29,893 bases of DNA from Anaerolineaceae bacterium (GTDB lineage: Bacteria > Chloroflexota > Anaerolineae > Anaerolineales > Anaerolineaceae): contig JACZIY010000106.1 of the NCBI GenBank assembly GCA_014860845.1, positions 1 through 29,893 of the forward strand. The letters run 5' to 3'. Made by a program: the position numbers and the translations under genes. This document shows positions 16,215 to 24,125 of the stretch, piece after piece. Under the pieces are notes generated by a model. The model had not been told where the DNA came from. It did not search any database and worked only from the letters and a program-made list of their open reading frames with translations. Every line of letters begins with the position of its first letter. Positions within the stretch are counted from its first letter, which is position 1.

Positions 16215-17135
16215 TTAATGATGTCTTAATACCTGGATTAATTGATTCATATCTTCGGGGATAGGAGCCTGGAAAATTTGTGGGTTTTTTTCTCCAGGTA
16301 AGATTATTTCGATTTGATAGGCGTGTAACATTTGCCTGCCTGCAACCAGTAATTGTTTTCGATGTCCATAAACTCGATCACCGACGATTGGGCAACCTAG
16401 AAATGCAAGATGTAACCTGATCTGGTGGGTTCTTCCAGTATGCGGATAAGCTGCAATCAAAGCGTGTTTTTCAAATTTTTCTACAACCTTATATTCGGTT
16501 ACAGATTCTCGACCCCGGCTAATAGGAACGATAGCCATTTGCTTGCGGTGGGAGGGATCTCTTCCAATCGGTGCTTCAACTCTGCCAGTTGGTGTTGGAG
16601 GAAAACCGTCTGTCAAAGCGTAATAGGTTTTATGTACACTTCTTTTTCGAAACTGATCCTGTAAGAAGCGATGTGCTTTATCATTTTTAGCTAGAAGGAT
16701 TAACCCGGATGTATCTTTATCGAGTCGGTGAACCACCCCGGGCCGATGCTCCCCTCCTACACCCTCCAGATCTGGCGCATAATTAAGTGCTGCATGAACC
16801 AGCGTACCGGTAAGATGACCTGAAGCAGGATGAACAACCATCCCGGCTGGTTTATTGACAATCATCAAATCTGCGTTCTCAAACACAATCATTAAGTGAA
16901 TTTGTTCCGGGATTAGACCACTTTCAATAATCGGTGGGATGGTAATGGAAATTTCGCTCCCTTTTTCGAGGTTCACACCGCCTTTTAATACTGGTTTTCC
17001 GTTAACTGAAACCATACCTCCCCGGATAAATGTCTGTAATCGGGATCTTGAGAAATCCGGAAATTGATCAACTAGATATTTGTCCAACCGTTGGCTTTCG
17101 GGTAAATCAAACTTTAAAATAAATTCATTATTCAT
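16215..17135 (-). CDS. rluD: Large-subunit rRNA pseudouridine synthase, RluA/RluD family
   Basis: Converts specific uridines of RNA to pseudouridine. An N-terminal S4 domain (residues about 12-68, RLDKYLVDQFPDFSRSRLQ) binds RNA. The catalytic domain follows, with HRLDKDTSG at 136-144, in which D139 is the nucleophile, and GRTHQIRLHLAFLGCPIVGD near the end. The S4 domain and length of 306 aa favour RluD (helix 69 of 23S rRNA) over RluA; an RluC-like specificity remains possible. It starts 6 bases after the lspA stop codon, a pairing common in many bacteria. Confidence 0.93.
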   Translation of the reverse strand: MNNEFILKFDLPESQRLDKYLVDQFPDFSRSRLQTFIRGGMVSVNGKPVLKGGVNLEKGSEISITIPPIIESGLIPEQIHLMIVFENADLMIVNKPAGMVVHPASGHLTGTLVHAALNYAPDLEGVGGEHRPGVVHRLDKDTSGLILLAKNDKAHRFLQDQFRKRSVHKTYYALTDGFPPTPTGRVEAPIGRDPSHRKQMAIVPISRGRESVTEYKVVEKFEKHALIAAYPHTGRTHQIRLHLAFLGCPIVGDRVYGHRKQLLVAGRQMLHAYQIEIILPGEKNPQIFQAPIPEDMNQLIQVLRHH

Positions 17136-17141
17136 AATTAC

Positions 17142-17696
17142 TCAGACTTTTTCCAACAAATCAGGTTCAGTTTCAACTTTCGATTCCTGATTTAAACTTT
17201 TTTTCTTCTTTTCCTCAATCTCAGTGATCCAAACACCCAAGATCAAAACAACCACACCAACAGTGATACTGGCATCTGCAATATTCCAAACAGGGAAATT
17301 CCCAACCGAAATAAAGTCTGTTACATGCCCAATCGTCAATCGATCAATCAGATTACCTAAGGCGCCACTGAGTTGTAAACTCATTGCCAATCGCAAAGAC
17401 CAATCTGATATTGGAACCCTCGGAAAATAAAAAATAATAATCAGGGCAACAATAATAGCAACAATGGAAAAAATATCTCCTAATCCTTGAAACATCCCAA
17501 AGGCAACACCGGTATTTGGTACATGTACGATTCTTACATAAGGTAACATCCAATCCCACGGCACCCAGGTTTCAGTCCATAAATCCAGATTTTGTCGAAC
17601 CAGGTATTTTGTATATTGATCCAGACTGATAATGATTGTAGCAACCATTATTAACAATGAATAATTTCGCAATAATTTTTTCAAAAAAGACCTCAT
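17142..17696 (-). CDS. lspA: Lipoprotein signal peptidase (signal peptidase II)
   Basis: Aspartic protease of the membrane that removes the signal peptide of lipoproteins after Lgt has added the lipid. About four TMs. NTGVAFGMF, GNLIDRL, VTDFI and WNIADASIT are the conserved blocks; the catalytic aspartates are those of VTDF and NIAD (D127 and D141 from the chosen ATG). The C-terminal tail is Lys/Glu-rich. 184 aa. The frame also opens at TTG 17702, two codons earlier. Neither start has a visible ribosome site, and a 10-bp hairpin stands directly upstream (17705-17739). First gene of lspA-rluD-ltaE. Confidence 0.95.
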   Translation of the reverse strand: MRSFLKKLLRNYSLLIMVATIIISLDQYTKYLVRQNLDLWTETWVPWDWMLPYVRIVHVPNTGVAFGMFQGLGDIFSIVAIIVALIIIFYFPRVPISDWSLRLAMSLQLSGALGNLIDRLTIGHVTDFISVGNFPVWNIADASITVGVVVLILGVWITEIEEKKKKSLNQESKVETEPDLLEKV

Positions 17697-17704
17697 TGAC
17701 AATT

Positions 17705-17739
17705 AAGAAATTGTTGTAATTCTGCATCCACAATTTCTT
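17705..17739 (-). promoter_or_regulatory. Hairpin directly upstream of lspA
   Basis: AAGAAATTGT and ACAATTTCTT (17705-17714 and 17730-17739 on the plus strand) form a perfect 10-bp inverted repeat with a 15-base loop. It ends 9 bases before the lspA ATG, in a region with no ribosome site. No T-run follows on the minus strand. Operator or RNA structure; undecided. Confidence 0.4.
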
Positions 17740-17925
17740 CAAAATTAAATTTTCCCTCTTGATTTTACCGTACTTTCAAGATTTTCCAGGAAGAATAGAT
17801 AAAGTTGATCATTGTTTGAGTCTGGAATTTTCAAATGGAATATCAAGCAGTAACTGCCAATTTCTCGTGGTATATCCCCAACGACTTCGAAATTTCTCAT
17901 AACAAACAATTAACTTTAATGCTCA

Positions 17926-17967
17926 AAATCCAGACAATCCTTGATAAAAAAAGAATTGTCTGGATTT
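17926..17967 (-). terminator. Probable terminator of ileS
   Basis: A perfect 13-bp stem (17926-17938 with 17955-17967) around a 16-base loop begins 15 bases after the ileS stop codon. On the minus strand the last arm is AT-rich at its foot and runs into only a short T stretch, so strength is uncertain; position and stem length support it. Confidence 0.65.
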
Positions 17968-17982
17968 CATTCTTGGGACAAC

Positions 17983-20900
17983 TTACAATCTCTCGACGCC
18001 TAGTTTTACAGTTTCTCCATCAAATTCACTCACAATCTGTGTCATTTGTGGACTCGGTTCACCTGCCACTAATTCAAGTGTCAGTGTTTCATTCTTTATA
18101 TATTTAGAATACTCATTGACAGCTTGTGCTAATTTAGGTGTCGCAGAATAAACCAATCTGATCCGGTCAGAAATTTCGAAATCAGCTGTCTTTCTTAAAT
18201 CCTGAACACGCCGAACAAACTCACGAGCTAAACCTTCTAGCTTAAGTTCAGGTGTGATGACCGAATCTATCGCCACGGTGACTAATTGATCTGCCTGCAC
18301 AGCCAAACCTTCTACTGGTTGAGTCTCTACCAACACTTCTTCTGGAGAAAGTTCGACAACTTCATCATTCACAATCACTTTTAAAGGTTCATTATTAGCT
18401 ACAGCTTCTTGTGCTGATGAATCTCCTTGTAATTTGGTCAATGCCTCCTTCAACGCAGGGAATCGACTTCCAAATCGCGGACCTAACAATTTATTGTTGG
18501 GTAAAATACGATAGCTGACCAATTTCTCGGCTTGTGAAACAGTTTCGAAGAATTTGACATTTAGCTCATCGCGAATGATCTCCACGAGAAAATCAGGAAG
18601 TTGATACTTCTGGTCAGCTGTGTACACCAGTACGCGGGATAATGGCTGGCGGACCTTTAAATTAGCGCTTGCACGTGCTCCTAAACCCAAACTGGCAATG
18701 CGCCGCCCCAAATTCATTTGCACAACCAATTCACCATCCAATGCATTTTCATCTATCTGCGGATAAATTGTAAGGTGGATGCTTTCATAAGCATTTTCGT
18801 ACATCGACCGTACCAAATTCTGATACATGACTTCCGTAACAAAAGGAACAATTGGGGCCAATAATCGGCTGAATTTAACCAGCACATGATATAGCGTGGC
18901 ATAGGCAGTATTTTTATCCGCATCATGTTCGCTCTTCCAGAAACGTCGGCGGCTTCGGCGGACATACCAGTTAGTCAGATCCTCAACGAACGGTTCAATC
19001 ATCAAAGTCACAGCAAACGAATCTGAGTTTTCCAGCGCTTCGTTTACCCGACCGGTAATGTCATTCAAACGAGCCAGTATCCAGCGATCCAATGGATTGT
19101 CACTGATCGGTGTTGCTCCTTCTGGTGTTTGCGGATCAAAACCTTGTGTATTTGGCTGCCAACCATCCATGGTAGCATAGGTAACAAAGAAGCTGTATAC
19201 ATTCCATAGCGGAATCAGAAAACCACGGCGTACTTCTTCGGCTTTGTTATAACCGAAGAGCAGATTGTTTTCAGGTTTCTGGGAACAGTACATCCAGCGC
19301 ATTACGTCTACACCCATCTTGTCAGCAGCTTCGTTAAATTCGATCGAATTTCCCCAGCTTTTATGCATCTCGCGTCCATCTTCCGCCAGCAAAGACGCAT
19401 AGCTGAAAACTTGTCGAAATGGTGGAGTATTATCCAGAACTGTTGCCATTACCAACAGGCTGTAAAACCAATTGCGGAACTGACCAGGGAAGGATTCACT
19501 GATCCAGTTCGCTGGATACCATTTGCGCCAGTTGGTTGGATCATTTCGGTAGCCAATAGTACTGAAACTGACGATACCAGCATCCAACCAGGGATTGCCC
19601 ACATCAGAAATTCGATTCATCAGTGCGCCACATTTGGGGCAATTTATTTTGATGGCATCCACGTAGGGGCGATGTGGTGTATGTCCTTCGAATTGATCTC
19701 TTCCCTCGACAGCCCGTTCCTTCAATTCGATATCGTCTCCGATAACTTCATGATGTTTACAAGAATCACAAACCCAGATTGGTAATGCCAGACCCCAATA
19801 ACGTTTCTTTGAGATCATCCAGTCGTGCATGTTCTTTAACCAGTCCATTTCACGGGCATGACCGAACTCAGGAATCCATCGAATCTGATCGACGACATCC
19901 ATGATTTGATAGCGCAGACTGCGATCTTTCTCTTCAGAAGTCAATTCCCCACGCGGTTTGTCATAGGTTTCACCCATGTTAATGTACCATTCATCCACCA
20001 ACCGGAATACCAATTCGGTCTTACAACGCCAGCAGGTAGGATAGCGGTGTGTGTAATTTTCCACTTTGTACATGCGACCATTTTCTTCTAATGCCTTAAA
20101 GACATGAGGAGCCACTTCTGAAACATGCATACCGGTGAATAAACCATAATGGGAAAGGAAAACACCTTCTTCATTCAGTGGTGCCAGCATGGGGAATCCA
20201 AACTCACGTCCTAACTTGAAATCTTCGGCACCACAGCCAGGGGCAATATGTACAATACCGGTACCTTCTGCATCACCCACATCATCCCATAGAATTACCT
20301 GGTGAGCCTGAACTGCATTAATCCTGACATCCTTGACCAGATCTCTCAATTCAGTACGCCCACCGATCATATTCGCTGCTTCTAATTCATCGAATGGCCC
20401 ATCGTACACCCAACCTTCCATTTCAGAACCTTTTATCTCTGCCAGTACCTCAAATGTACCTTTAAGCATGTGTGTGGTCCCCTTAGATAGGTAAAAGATT
20501 TCGTCTCCCTGCTTTACTTTAACATAAGTTAATTCCGGACCGACTGCTGCAGCAACATTGCTGGTCAATGTCCAGGGTGTAGTCGTCCATACCAGCAGGG
20601 ATTCTCCTGAACGACCGCGGAGCGGGAATCGCAAAGTGACGCTGATGTGGGTTAGTACATCATAACCATCAGTAACGATCTCATGCTGGCTGAGTCCTGT
20701 TGCACAGCGTGGACACCAGGGCATTACATCAGCACCTTGATATAGCCAGCCGCGTTCCCAACAGGTTTTAAGAAAACGCCAGATCATATAGTTATTTTCG
20801 TTAGAGAAAGTAAAGTAGCTTCCACCTAAATCAGACGAACCCAGCCTGCCTACCAATTGCTCAACCGTATCAGTAACCGGGCCATTAGGACCAAGTACAG

Positions 20901-21408
20901 TCATCATCTGTGTTGGATCTTCCACTAACTTGTCTGCCATCTCACGCAGTAATTCGGGGTCATTCCAGTCCATCCAGTAACCCAGGCGAACAGATTGTTC
21001 TGTTTGCACAGCAGCATAACGTAAAACGCGCTCTTTGCATTTGAGTACGAATTTCGCCAATCCGTAGTCCTCGATATCTTTTTTGGTAGTAAAACCTAAC
21101 GCTTTTTCGACTTCCACTTCCACCCAAAGGCCTTGGCAGTCAAATCCGTTTTGATAACGTAATTCACGCCCACGCATGGTCCAAAAACGATTGAACACGT
21201 CTTTATAAGTACGCCCCCATCCATGATGAACACCCATCGGATTATTTGCTGTAATAGGGCCATCCTGAAAAGACCAGGTTGGTCGTCCTTTATGTAATTC
21301 TCTCGTTTTATTGAAAGCATCAACGCTTTTCCAAAACTCAAGAACCTCGTGTTCCTGTTCGACGAAATTTATCGAACTTGATGCTTTTTTAAACATCTTT
21401 GTTATCAT
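17983..21408 (-). CDS. ileS: Isoleucine--tRNA ligase, type 2, with swapped GXHH signature
   Basis: Charges tRNA-Ile; 1141 aa from the chosen ATG. The catalytic entry reads NPMGVHHGWGRTYKD: residues 59-62 are GVHH where class I enzymes have HxGH, an exact first/third swap known from some type 2 IleRS. The KMSKS loop reads EMHKSWGN after AEDGR. The CP1 editing domain (LLVWTTTPWTLTSNVAAAVG) and the anticodon-binding and long C-terminal regions of the type 2/eukaryote-like form are present. I chose ATG 21408 with AGAGGT about 9 bases upstream over TTG 21432, which overlaps the leader. It is controlled by a T-box (next entries) and ends at a hairpin. Isolated transcription unit. Confidence 0.97.
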   Translation of the reverse strand: MITKMFKKASSSINFVEQEHEVLEFWKSVDAFNKTRELHKGRPTWSFQDGPITANNPMGVHHGWGRTYKDVFNRFWTMRGRELRYQNGFDCQGLWVEVEVEKALGFTTKKDIEDYGLAKFVLKCKERVLRYAAVQTEQSVRLGYWMDWNDPELLREMADKLVEDPTQMMTVLGPNGPVTDTVEQLVGRLGSSDLGGSYFTFSNENNYMIWRFLKTCWERGWLYQGADVMPWCPRCATGLSQHEIVTDGYDVLTHISVTLRFPLRGRSGESLLVWTTTPWTLTSNVAAAVGPELTYVKVKQGDEIFYLSKGTTHMLKGTFEVLAEIKGSEMEGWVYDGPFDELEAANMIGGRTELRDLVKDVRINAVQAHQVILWDDVGDAEGTGIVHIAPGCGAEDFKLGREFGFPMLAPLNEEGVFLSHYGLFTGMHVSEVAPHVFKALEENGRMYKVENYTHRYPTCWRCKTELVFRLVDEWYINMGETYDKPRGELTSEEKDRSLRYQIMDVVDQIRWIPEFGHAREMDWLKNMHDWMISKKRYWGLALPIWVCDSCKHHEVIGDDIELKERAVEGRDQFEGHTPHRPYVDAIKINCPKCGALMNRISDVGNPWLDAGIVSFSTIGYRNDPTNWRKWYPANWISESFPGQFRNWFYSLLVMATVLDNTPPFRQVFSYASLLAEDGREMHKSWGNSIEFNEAADKMGVDVMRWMYCSQKPENNLLFGYNKAEEVRRGFLIPLWNVYSFFVTYATMDGWQPNTQGFDPQTPEGATPISDNPLDRWILARLNDITGRVNEALENSDSFAVTLMIEPFVEDLTNWYVRRSRRRFWKSEHDADKNTAYATLYHVLVKFSRLLAPIVPFVTEVMYQNLVRSMYENAYESIHLTIYPQIDENALDGELVVQMNLGRRIASLGLGARASANLKVRQPLSRVLVYTADQKYQLPDFLVEIIRDELNVKFFETVSQAEKLVSYRILPNNKLLGPRFGSRFPALKEALTKLQGDSSAQEAVANNEPLKVIVNDEVVELSPEEVLVETQPVEGLAVQADQLVTVAIDSVITPELKLEGLAREFVRRVQDLRKTADFEISDRIRLVYSATPKLAQAVNEYSKYIKNETLTLELVAGEPSPQMTQIVSEFDGETVKLGVERL

Positions 21409-21440
21409 TGTTGTACTACCTCTTTCTATCAATAGATATT

Positions 21441-21494
21441 AAAAAACCTTCCTCCCGGGTAAACCATAAGGTTTACACACACAGGGACGAAGGT
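21441..21494 (-). terminator. T-box-controlled intrinsic terminator before ileS
   Basis: ACCTTCGTCCC (21484-21494) pairs with GGGAGGAAGGT with one mismatch, with an inner GTAAACC/GGTTTAC hairpin, followed by TTTTTT at 21441-21446. The 5' arm contains the CGTCCC that classical T-boxes use alternatively in the antiterminator. Confidence 0.9.
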
Positions 21495-21766
21495 CGATAA
21501 TCATACTTCGCGGTACCACCCCGCTTCCCGCCTTTCGACGGACACTTACCAGGACACCTGACCATGAAAACATGGTTCGTTATCCCGAGCCATTGGTAAC
21601 GGGTTGATTCCCGGCGTACCTACTCAGACATATTCCTATTCGCCTTTTCAGTTTGCAGCTCCGGAAGGATTTTGGGCATTCTCTTCAACCCTGGCTTACA
21701 CCAATTCCAGGTTCGCTGTTTGATGAAGAATGCTTACTCGTTTCCATCATCGCTTTTTTAAGATTG
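21441..21766 (-). ncRNA. T-box riboswitch leader of ileS (tRNA-Ile sensing)
   Basis: The minus-strand RNA between the ileS promoter and ileS has the parts of a transcriptional T-box. Stem I opens near 21755 (GATGATGGAAACGAGTAA), its distal loop is CTGGAATTGGTGTAAGCCAG (21691-21710), and the specifier candidate is ATC (21668-21670), an isoleucine codon, followed by the usual CCGGAGCTG...CTGAA segment. A stem III-like GAGTAGGTACGCCGGG follows, then the T-box itself GGTGGTACCGCG (21509-21520) whose TGGT would pair with the uncharged tRNA-Ile end. A competing terminator completes it. Uncharged tRNA-Ile should raise ileS transcription. Motifs are seen; mechanism is family knowledge. Confidence 0.94.
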
Positions 21767-21772
21767 CCCCAA

Positions 21773-21801
21773 ATCATACCAGAATTCCTGGGAAAATTCA
21801 A
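21773..21801 (-). promoter_or_regulatory. Promoter of the ileS leader
   Basis: -35 TTGAAT (21796-21801), 17-base spacer ending in TGG, -10 TATGAT (21773-21778); so both a -35 and an extended -10 are present. The start would be near 21766, just before the T-box stem I. Confidence 0.7.
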
Positions 21802-21830
21802 TTATGAGCTGATATTGAATATTCGTTTTG

Positions 21831-22586
21831 TTAAATTTCTGGTGCAGGAGGTTTATCCATCCATTTTTGAACATAATGAGTAATGGTAACCATCAGGAAA
21901 AGGTACATTGCTACCAATAATAAACCACCTATAAGCCATTGACCAAAAAATGCAAGCAACAGACCAATAATCATTACCCCGGTTATAGAAAGCATAAGCC
22001 GTTCGTAATAATAATTGTTTTTTCCCTGAAATAACGATGAACGATACATCAGGTAAATTCCCGCTGCTATCAGAAGTGTTCCGGATAACAGTGCCAGCAG
22101 GAAAAATTGGTTGCTTTTCAGAAAAGGCACATTTACGACCATAACCCCACAGGAAGCAGTTGTCAAACTTGTTCCACGACTGCTGATAATATTCACTCTG
22201 AATAAAACAAATCTTTTCCAGGCAGCATCTTCTGGATAAATATACCAATGCAGTACCTCAGATTCACCTGGAGACAGTTCCAACGCTGTCTCATCGGAGG
22301 CAACATAAATGACATATCCTAAAGATTTATATCCACGAACAACTTTCTTAACATCTTTGTCAAATTCATTTTCGATCCCCAGGGAAATCACGCCGAAATC
22401 ATTGGTTGTGATCAGTTGTGGGCACAACAAATTGAATTCAGACTGATCTGCATGGGTTGCAGGTTGGAATGTATAACCTTCAAGATCAGCCCACACAGAT
22501 CCTGTCCACAAGAATAAACCAATTGCCACACCCAACACAAACAGGATAATTGCAGTAATAAAGAAGAACTTCGTCTTTTTCGTCAT
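21831..22586 (-). CDS. Multi-pass membrane protein with extracytoplasmic domain, unknown function
   Basis: I do not recognise it. The 251-aa product starts MTKKTKFFF and has one TM at about residues 8-30, an extracytoplasmic domain of about 130 residues (with one Cys in LLCPQL and one in ASCGVM that could pair), then four TMs packed in the last 100 residues and a short Pro-rich tail. The outer domain has the hydrophobic alternation of a beta-sandwich and phrases such as LSPGESEVLHWYIYP that recall Ig-like repeats. I chose ATG 22586 with GGAG 7 bases upstream over the TTG/other starts up to 22631, because an extended -10 promoter occupies 22616-22624. It is monocistronic between a terminator and the ileS leader. 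Confidence 0.8.
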   Translation of the reverse strand: MTKKTKFFFITAIILFVLGVAIGLFLWTGSVWADLEGYTFQPATHADQSEFNLLCPQLITTNDFGVISLGIENEFDKDVKKVVRGYKSLGYVIYVASDETALELSPGESEVLHWYIYPEDAAWKRFVLFRVNIISSRGTSLTTASCGVMVVNVPFLKSNQFFLLALLSGTLLIAAGIYLMYRSSLFQGKNNYYYERLMLSITGVMIIGLLLAFFGQWLIGGLLLVAMYLFLMVTITHYVQKWMDKPPAPEI

Positions 22587-22615
22587 AAAAATCTCCAGAA
22601 TAATATTCGCTGCAG

Positions 22616-22624
22616 AGTATATCA
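22616..22624 (-). promoter_or_regulatory. Extended -10 promoter of the membrane protein gene
   Basis: TGATATACT on the minus strand (TGn plus TATACT, 5 of 6). The start near 22610 gives a 24-base leader with the GGAG site. No clear -35. Confidence 0.55.
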
Positions 22625-22692
22625 CAAGCAATAAAAATCAATCAGACGAGTTTATAACTCATTATTCAATTCACTTCCATTTCGAAAACCCC

Positions 22693-22719
22693 AAAAAAAG
22701 AAGTGCTGGAAGGCACTTC
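22693..22719 (-). terminator. Intrinsic terminator after the pyrimidine-nucleoside phosphorylase gene
   Basis: GAAGTGC and GCACTTC form a 7-bp stem with a 6-base loop, followed on the minus strand by seven T. It begins 24 bases after the stop codon at 22743. Confidence 0.85.
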
Positions 22720-22742
22720 CTGCAAATTTTTAACTGATTTTC

Positions 22743-24047
22743 CTAATCCACTATTTCATAAAATAATGGTAGTGGTTCACATTTCTCATCTTCGATTTTA
22801 TATGCCTGAAGCACCTGCCTTTTTGCCAATTCCAGTTTCTCTTGAGAATTTGCATGAATGGTAAATAAGGGTTCCCCCGCAATCACATAATCTCCAACTT
22901 TATGATGAACAATGATTCCAACTGCATGATCAACCGGATCGCCTTTTTTTGATCTTCCAGCACCCAGATCTACTGAGGTTTCGCCAATAATGCGTGCATC
23001 GATCCAGTGGACAAATCCATTTTTATCTACATTAGTTGTCTCAATATATCTGGCCTTTGGTAAAAGATCTGGCTGGTCGATAAATTTGACATCACCACCC
23101 TGGGTAATAACCATTTGACGGAATTTTTCCCATGCCTTGCCATTTTTGAGTACATCTTCCACCATCTGTCTGGCCTGAATCAAATTTTTAGCTTTCTTCC
23201 CCAACATAACAAGATAAGCAGCAGCAGAAAGACAATGTTCCACAAAATCATTCGGACCGCCACCATGTAATGTATCCAACGCTTCCAGCAGTTCCAGGGA
23301 ATTCCCAACAGCATTTCCTAAGGGTTGGTTCATATCAGATAACATGCACACAGCTTTGCGTCCGCTAATTTGTGCGATAGAAACTAACAAACGCGAGAGT
23401 GTTCTGGCATCTTCCAGTGTGGTCATAAAAGCCCCAACTCCGACTTTTACATCCAGTACGATTACCTGAGCTCCCCCAGCAATCTTTTTGCTCATCACAG
23501 AGGAGGCAATGAGTGGCATAGATGGAACTGTGCCAGTTACATCACGCAAAGCATACATTTTGCCATCTGCAGGTGCCAAATCCCCACTTTGCCCGGATAA
23601 AACAATCCCGATCGTTTTTAATTGCTGGATAAATTCTTCCCGGGTTAAATCAACACGGTAACCTGGGATAGATTCCATTTTGTCCAGTGTTCCACCACTG
23701 AACCCTAAACCACGGCCGGACATCTTTCCAAAAGGTAAACCACAGGCTGCCACCAACGGTTCAACTACAAGAGTGGTTTTATCACCCACGCCACCGGTGG
23801 AATGTTTATCCAGGCAAATATCAACCACATCAGATAAATCAAGGATATCACCGGAATGAGCCATCGCCAGGGTTAAATTTGTTGTTTCCTGGTCAGTCAT
23901 TCCATTCAATAACACAGCCATTGCCCAGGCTGCAGCCTGGTAATCTGGTATTTCACCCGCAGTAAATCCATTGATGAAGAATTCAATTTCATCTTTGCTG
24001 AGTTCTTGTTTATCTCTTTTTTTGATGATGATATCGACTGCTTTCAC
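22743..24047 (-). CDS. pdp: Pyrimidine-nucleoside phosphorylase / thymidine phosphorylase
   Basis: Phosphorolysis of uridine, thymidine or deoxyuridine. KHSTGGVGDKTT (phosphate and potassium site) is at residues 81-92 and the PROSITE-type family signature SGRGLGFSGGTLDKMES at 110-126. The frame opens at ATG 24071, but that codon follows a terminator T-run with no ribosome site. GTG 24047 is preceded by TAGGTGA at 5-6 bases and gives MKAVDIIIKKRD, the family's usual N-terminus, and 434 aa, the usual length, so I chose it. Uridine acceptance (Pdp) versus thymidine only (DeoA) cannot be settled here. Last gene after jag, partly insulated by a terminator at 24075-24117. Confidence 0.95.
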   Translation of the reverse strand: MKAVDIIIKKRDKQELSKDEIEFFINGFTAGEIPDYQAAAWAMAVLLNGMTDQETTNLTLAMAHSGDILDLSDVVDICLDKHSTGGVGDKTTLVVEPLVAACGLPFGKMSGRGLGFSGGTLDKMESIPGYRVDLTREEFIQQLKTIGIVLSGQSGDLAPADGKMYALRDVTGTVPSMPLIASSVMSKKIAGGAQVIVLDVKVGVGAFMTTLEDARTLSRLLVSIAQISGRKAVCMLSDMNQPLGNAVGNSLELLEALDTLHGGGPNDFVEHCLSAAAYLVMLGKKAKNLIQARQMVEDVLKNGKAWEKFRQMVITQGGDVKFIDQPDLLPKARYIETTNVDKNGFVHWIDARIIGETSVDLGAGRSKKGDPVDHAVGIIVHHKVGDYVIAGEPLFTIHANSQEKLELAKRQVLQAYKIEDEKCEPLPLFYEIVD

Positions 24048-24074
24048 CAGTTCACCTACTTTCAAACCCATTTT

Positions 24075-24117
24075 AAAAAAGAAAGAACGCCTAATTTAAT
24101 CTTTAAAGGCGTTCTTT
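24075..24117 (-). terminator. Terminator between jag and the pyrimidine-nucleoside phosphorylase gene
   Basis: AAAGAACGCCT/AGGCGTTCTTT, a perfect 11-bp stem with a 14-base loop, followed by C and six T on the minus strand. It starts 9 bases after the jag stop codon. I see no promoter between it and the next start (28 bases), so some readthrough must feed the downstream gene, or it is read from elsewhere. Confidence 0.8.
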
Positions 24118-24125
24118 GCTGCAAA

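Noticed and set aside
19363..19785. Plus-strand open frame of 140 codons
   Set aside because: Lies wholly antisense inside ileS and has no recognisable protein content.
21653..21883. Plus-strand open frame across the ileS leader
   Set aside because: It is antisense to the T-box and to the end of the membrane protein gene; the RNA structure explains the region better.
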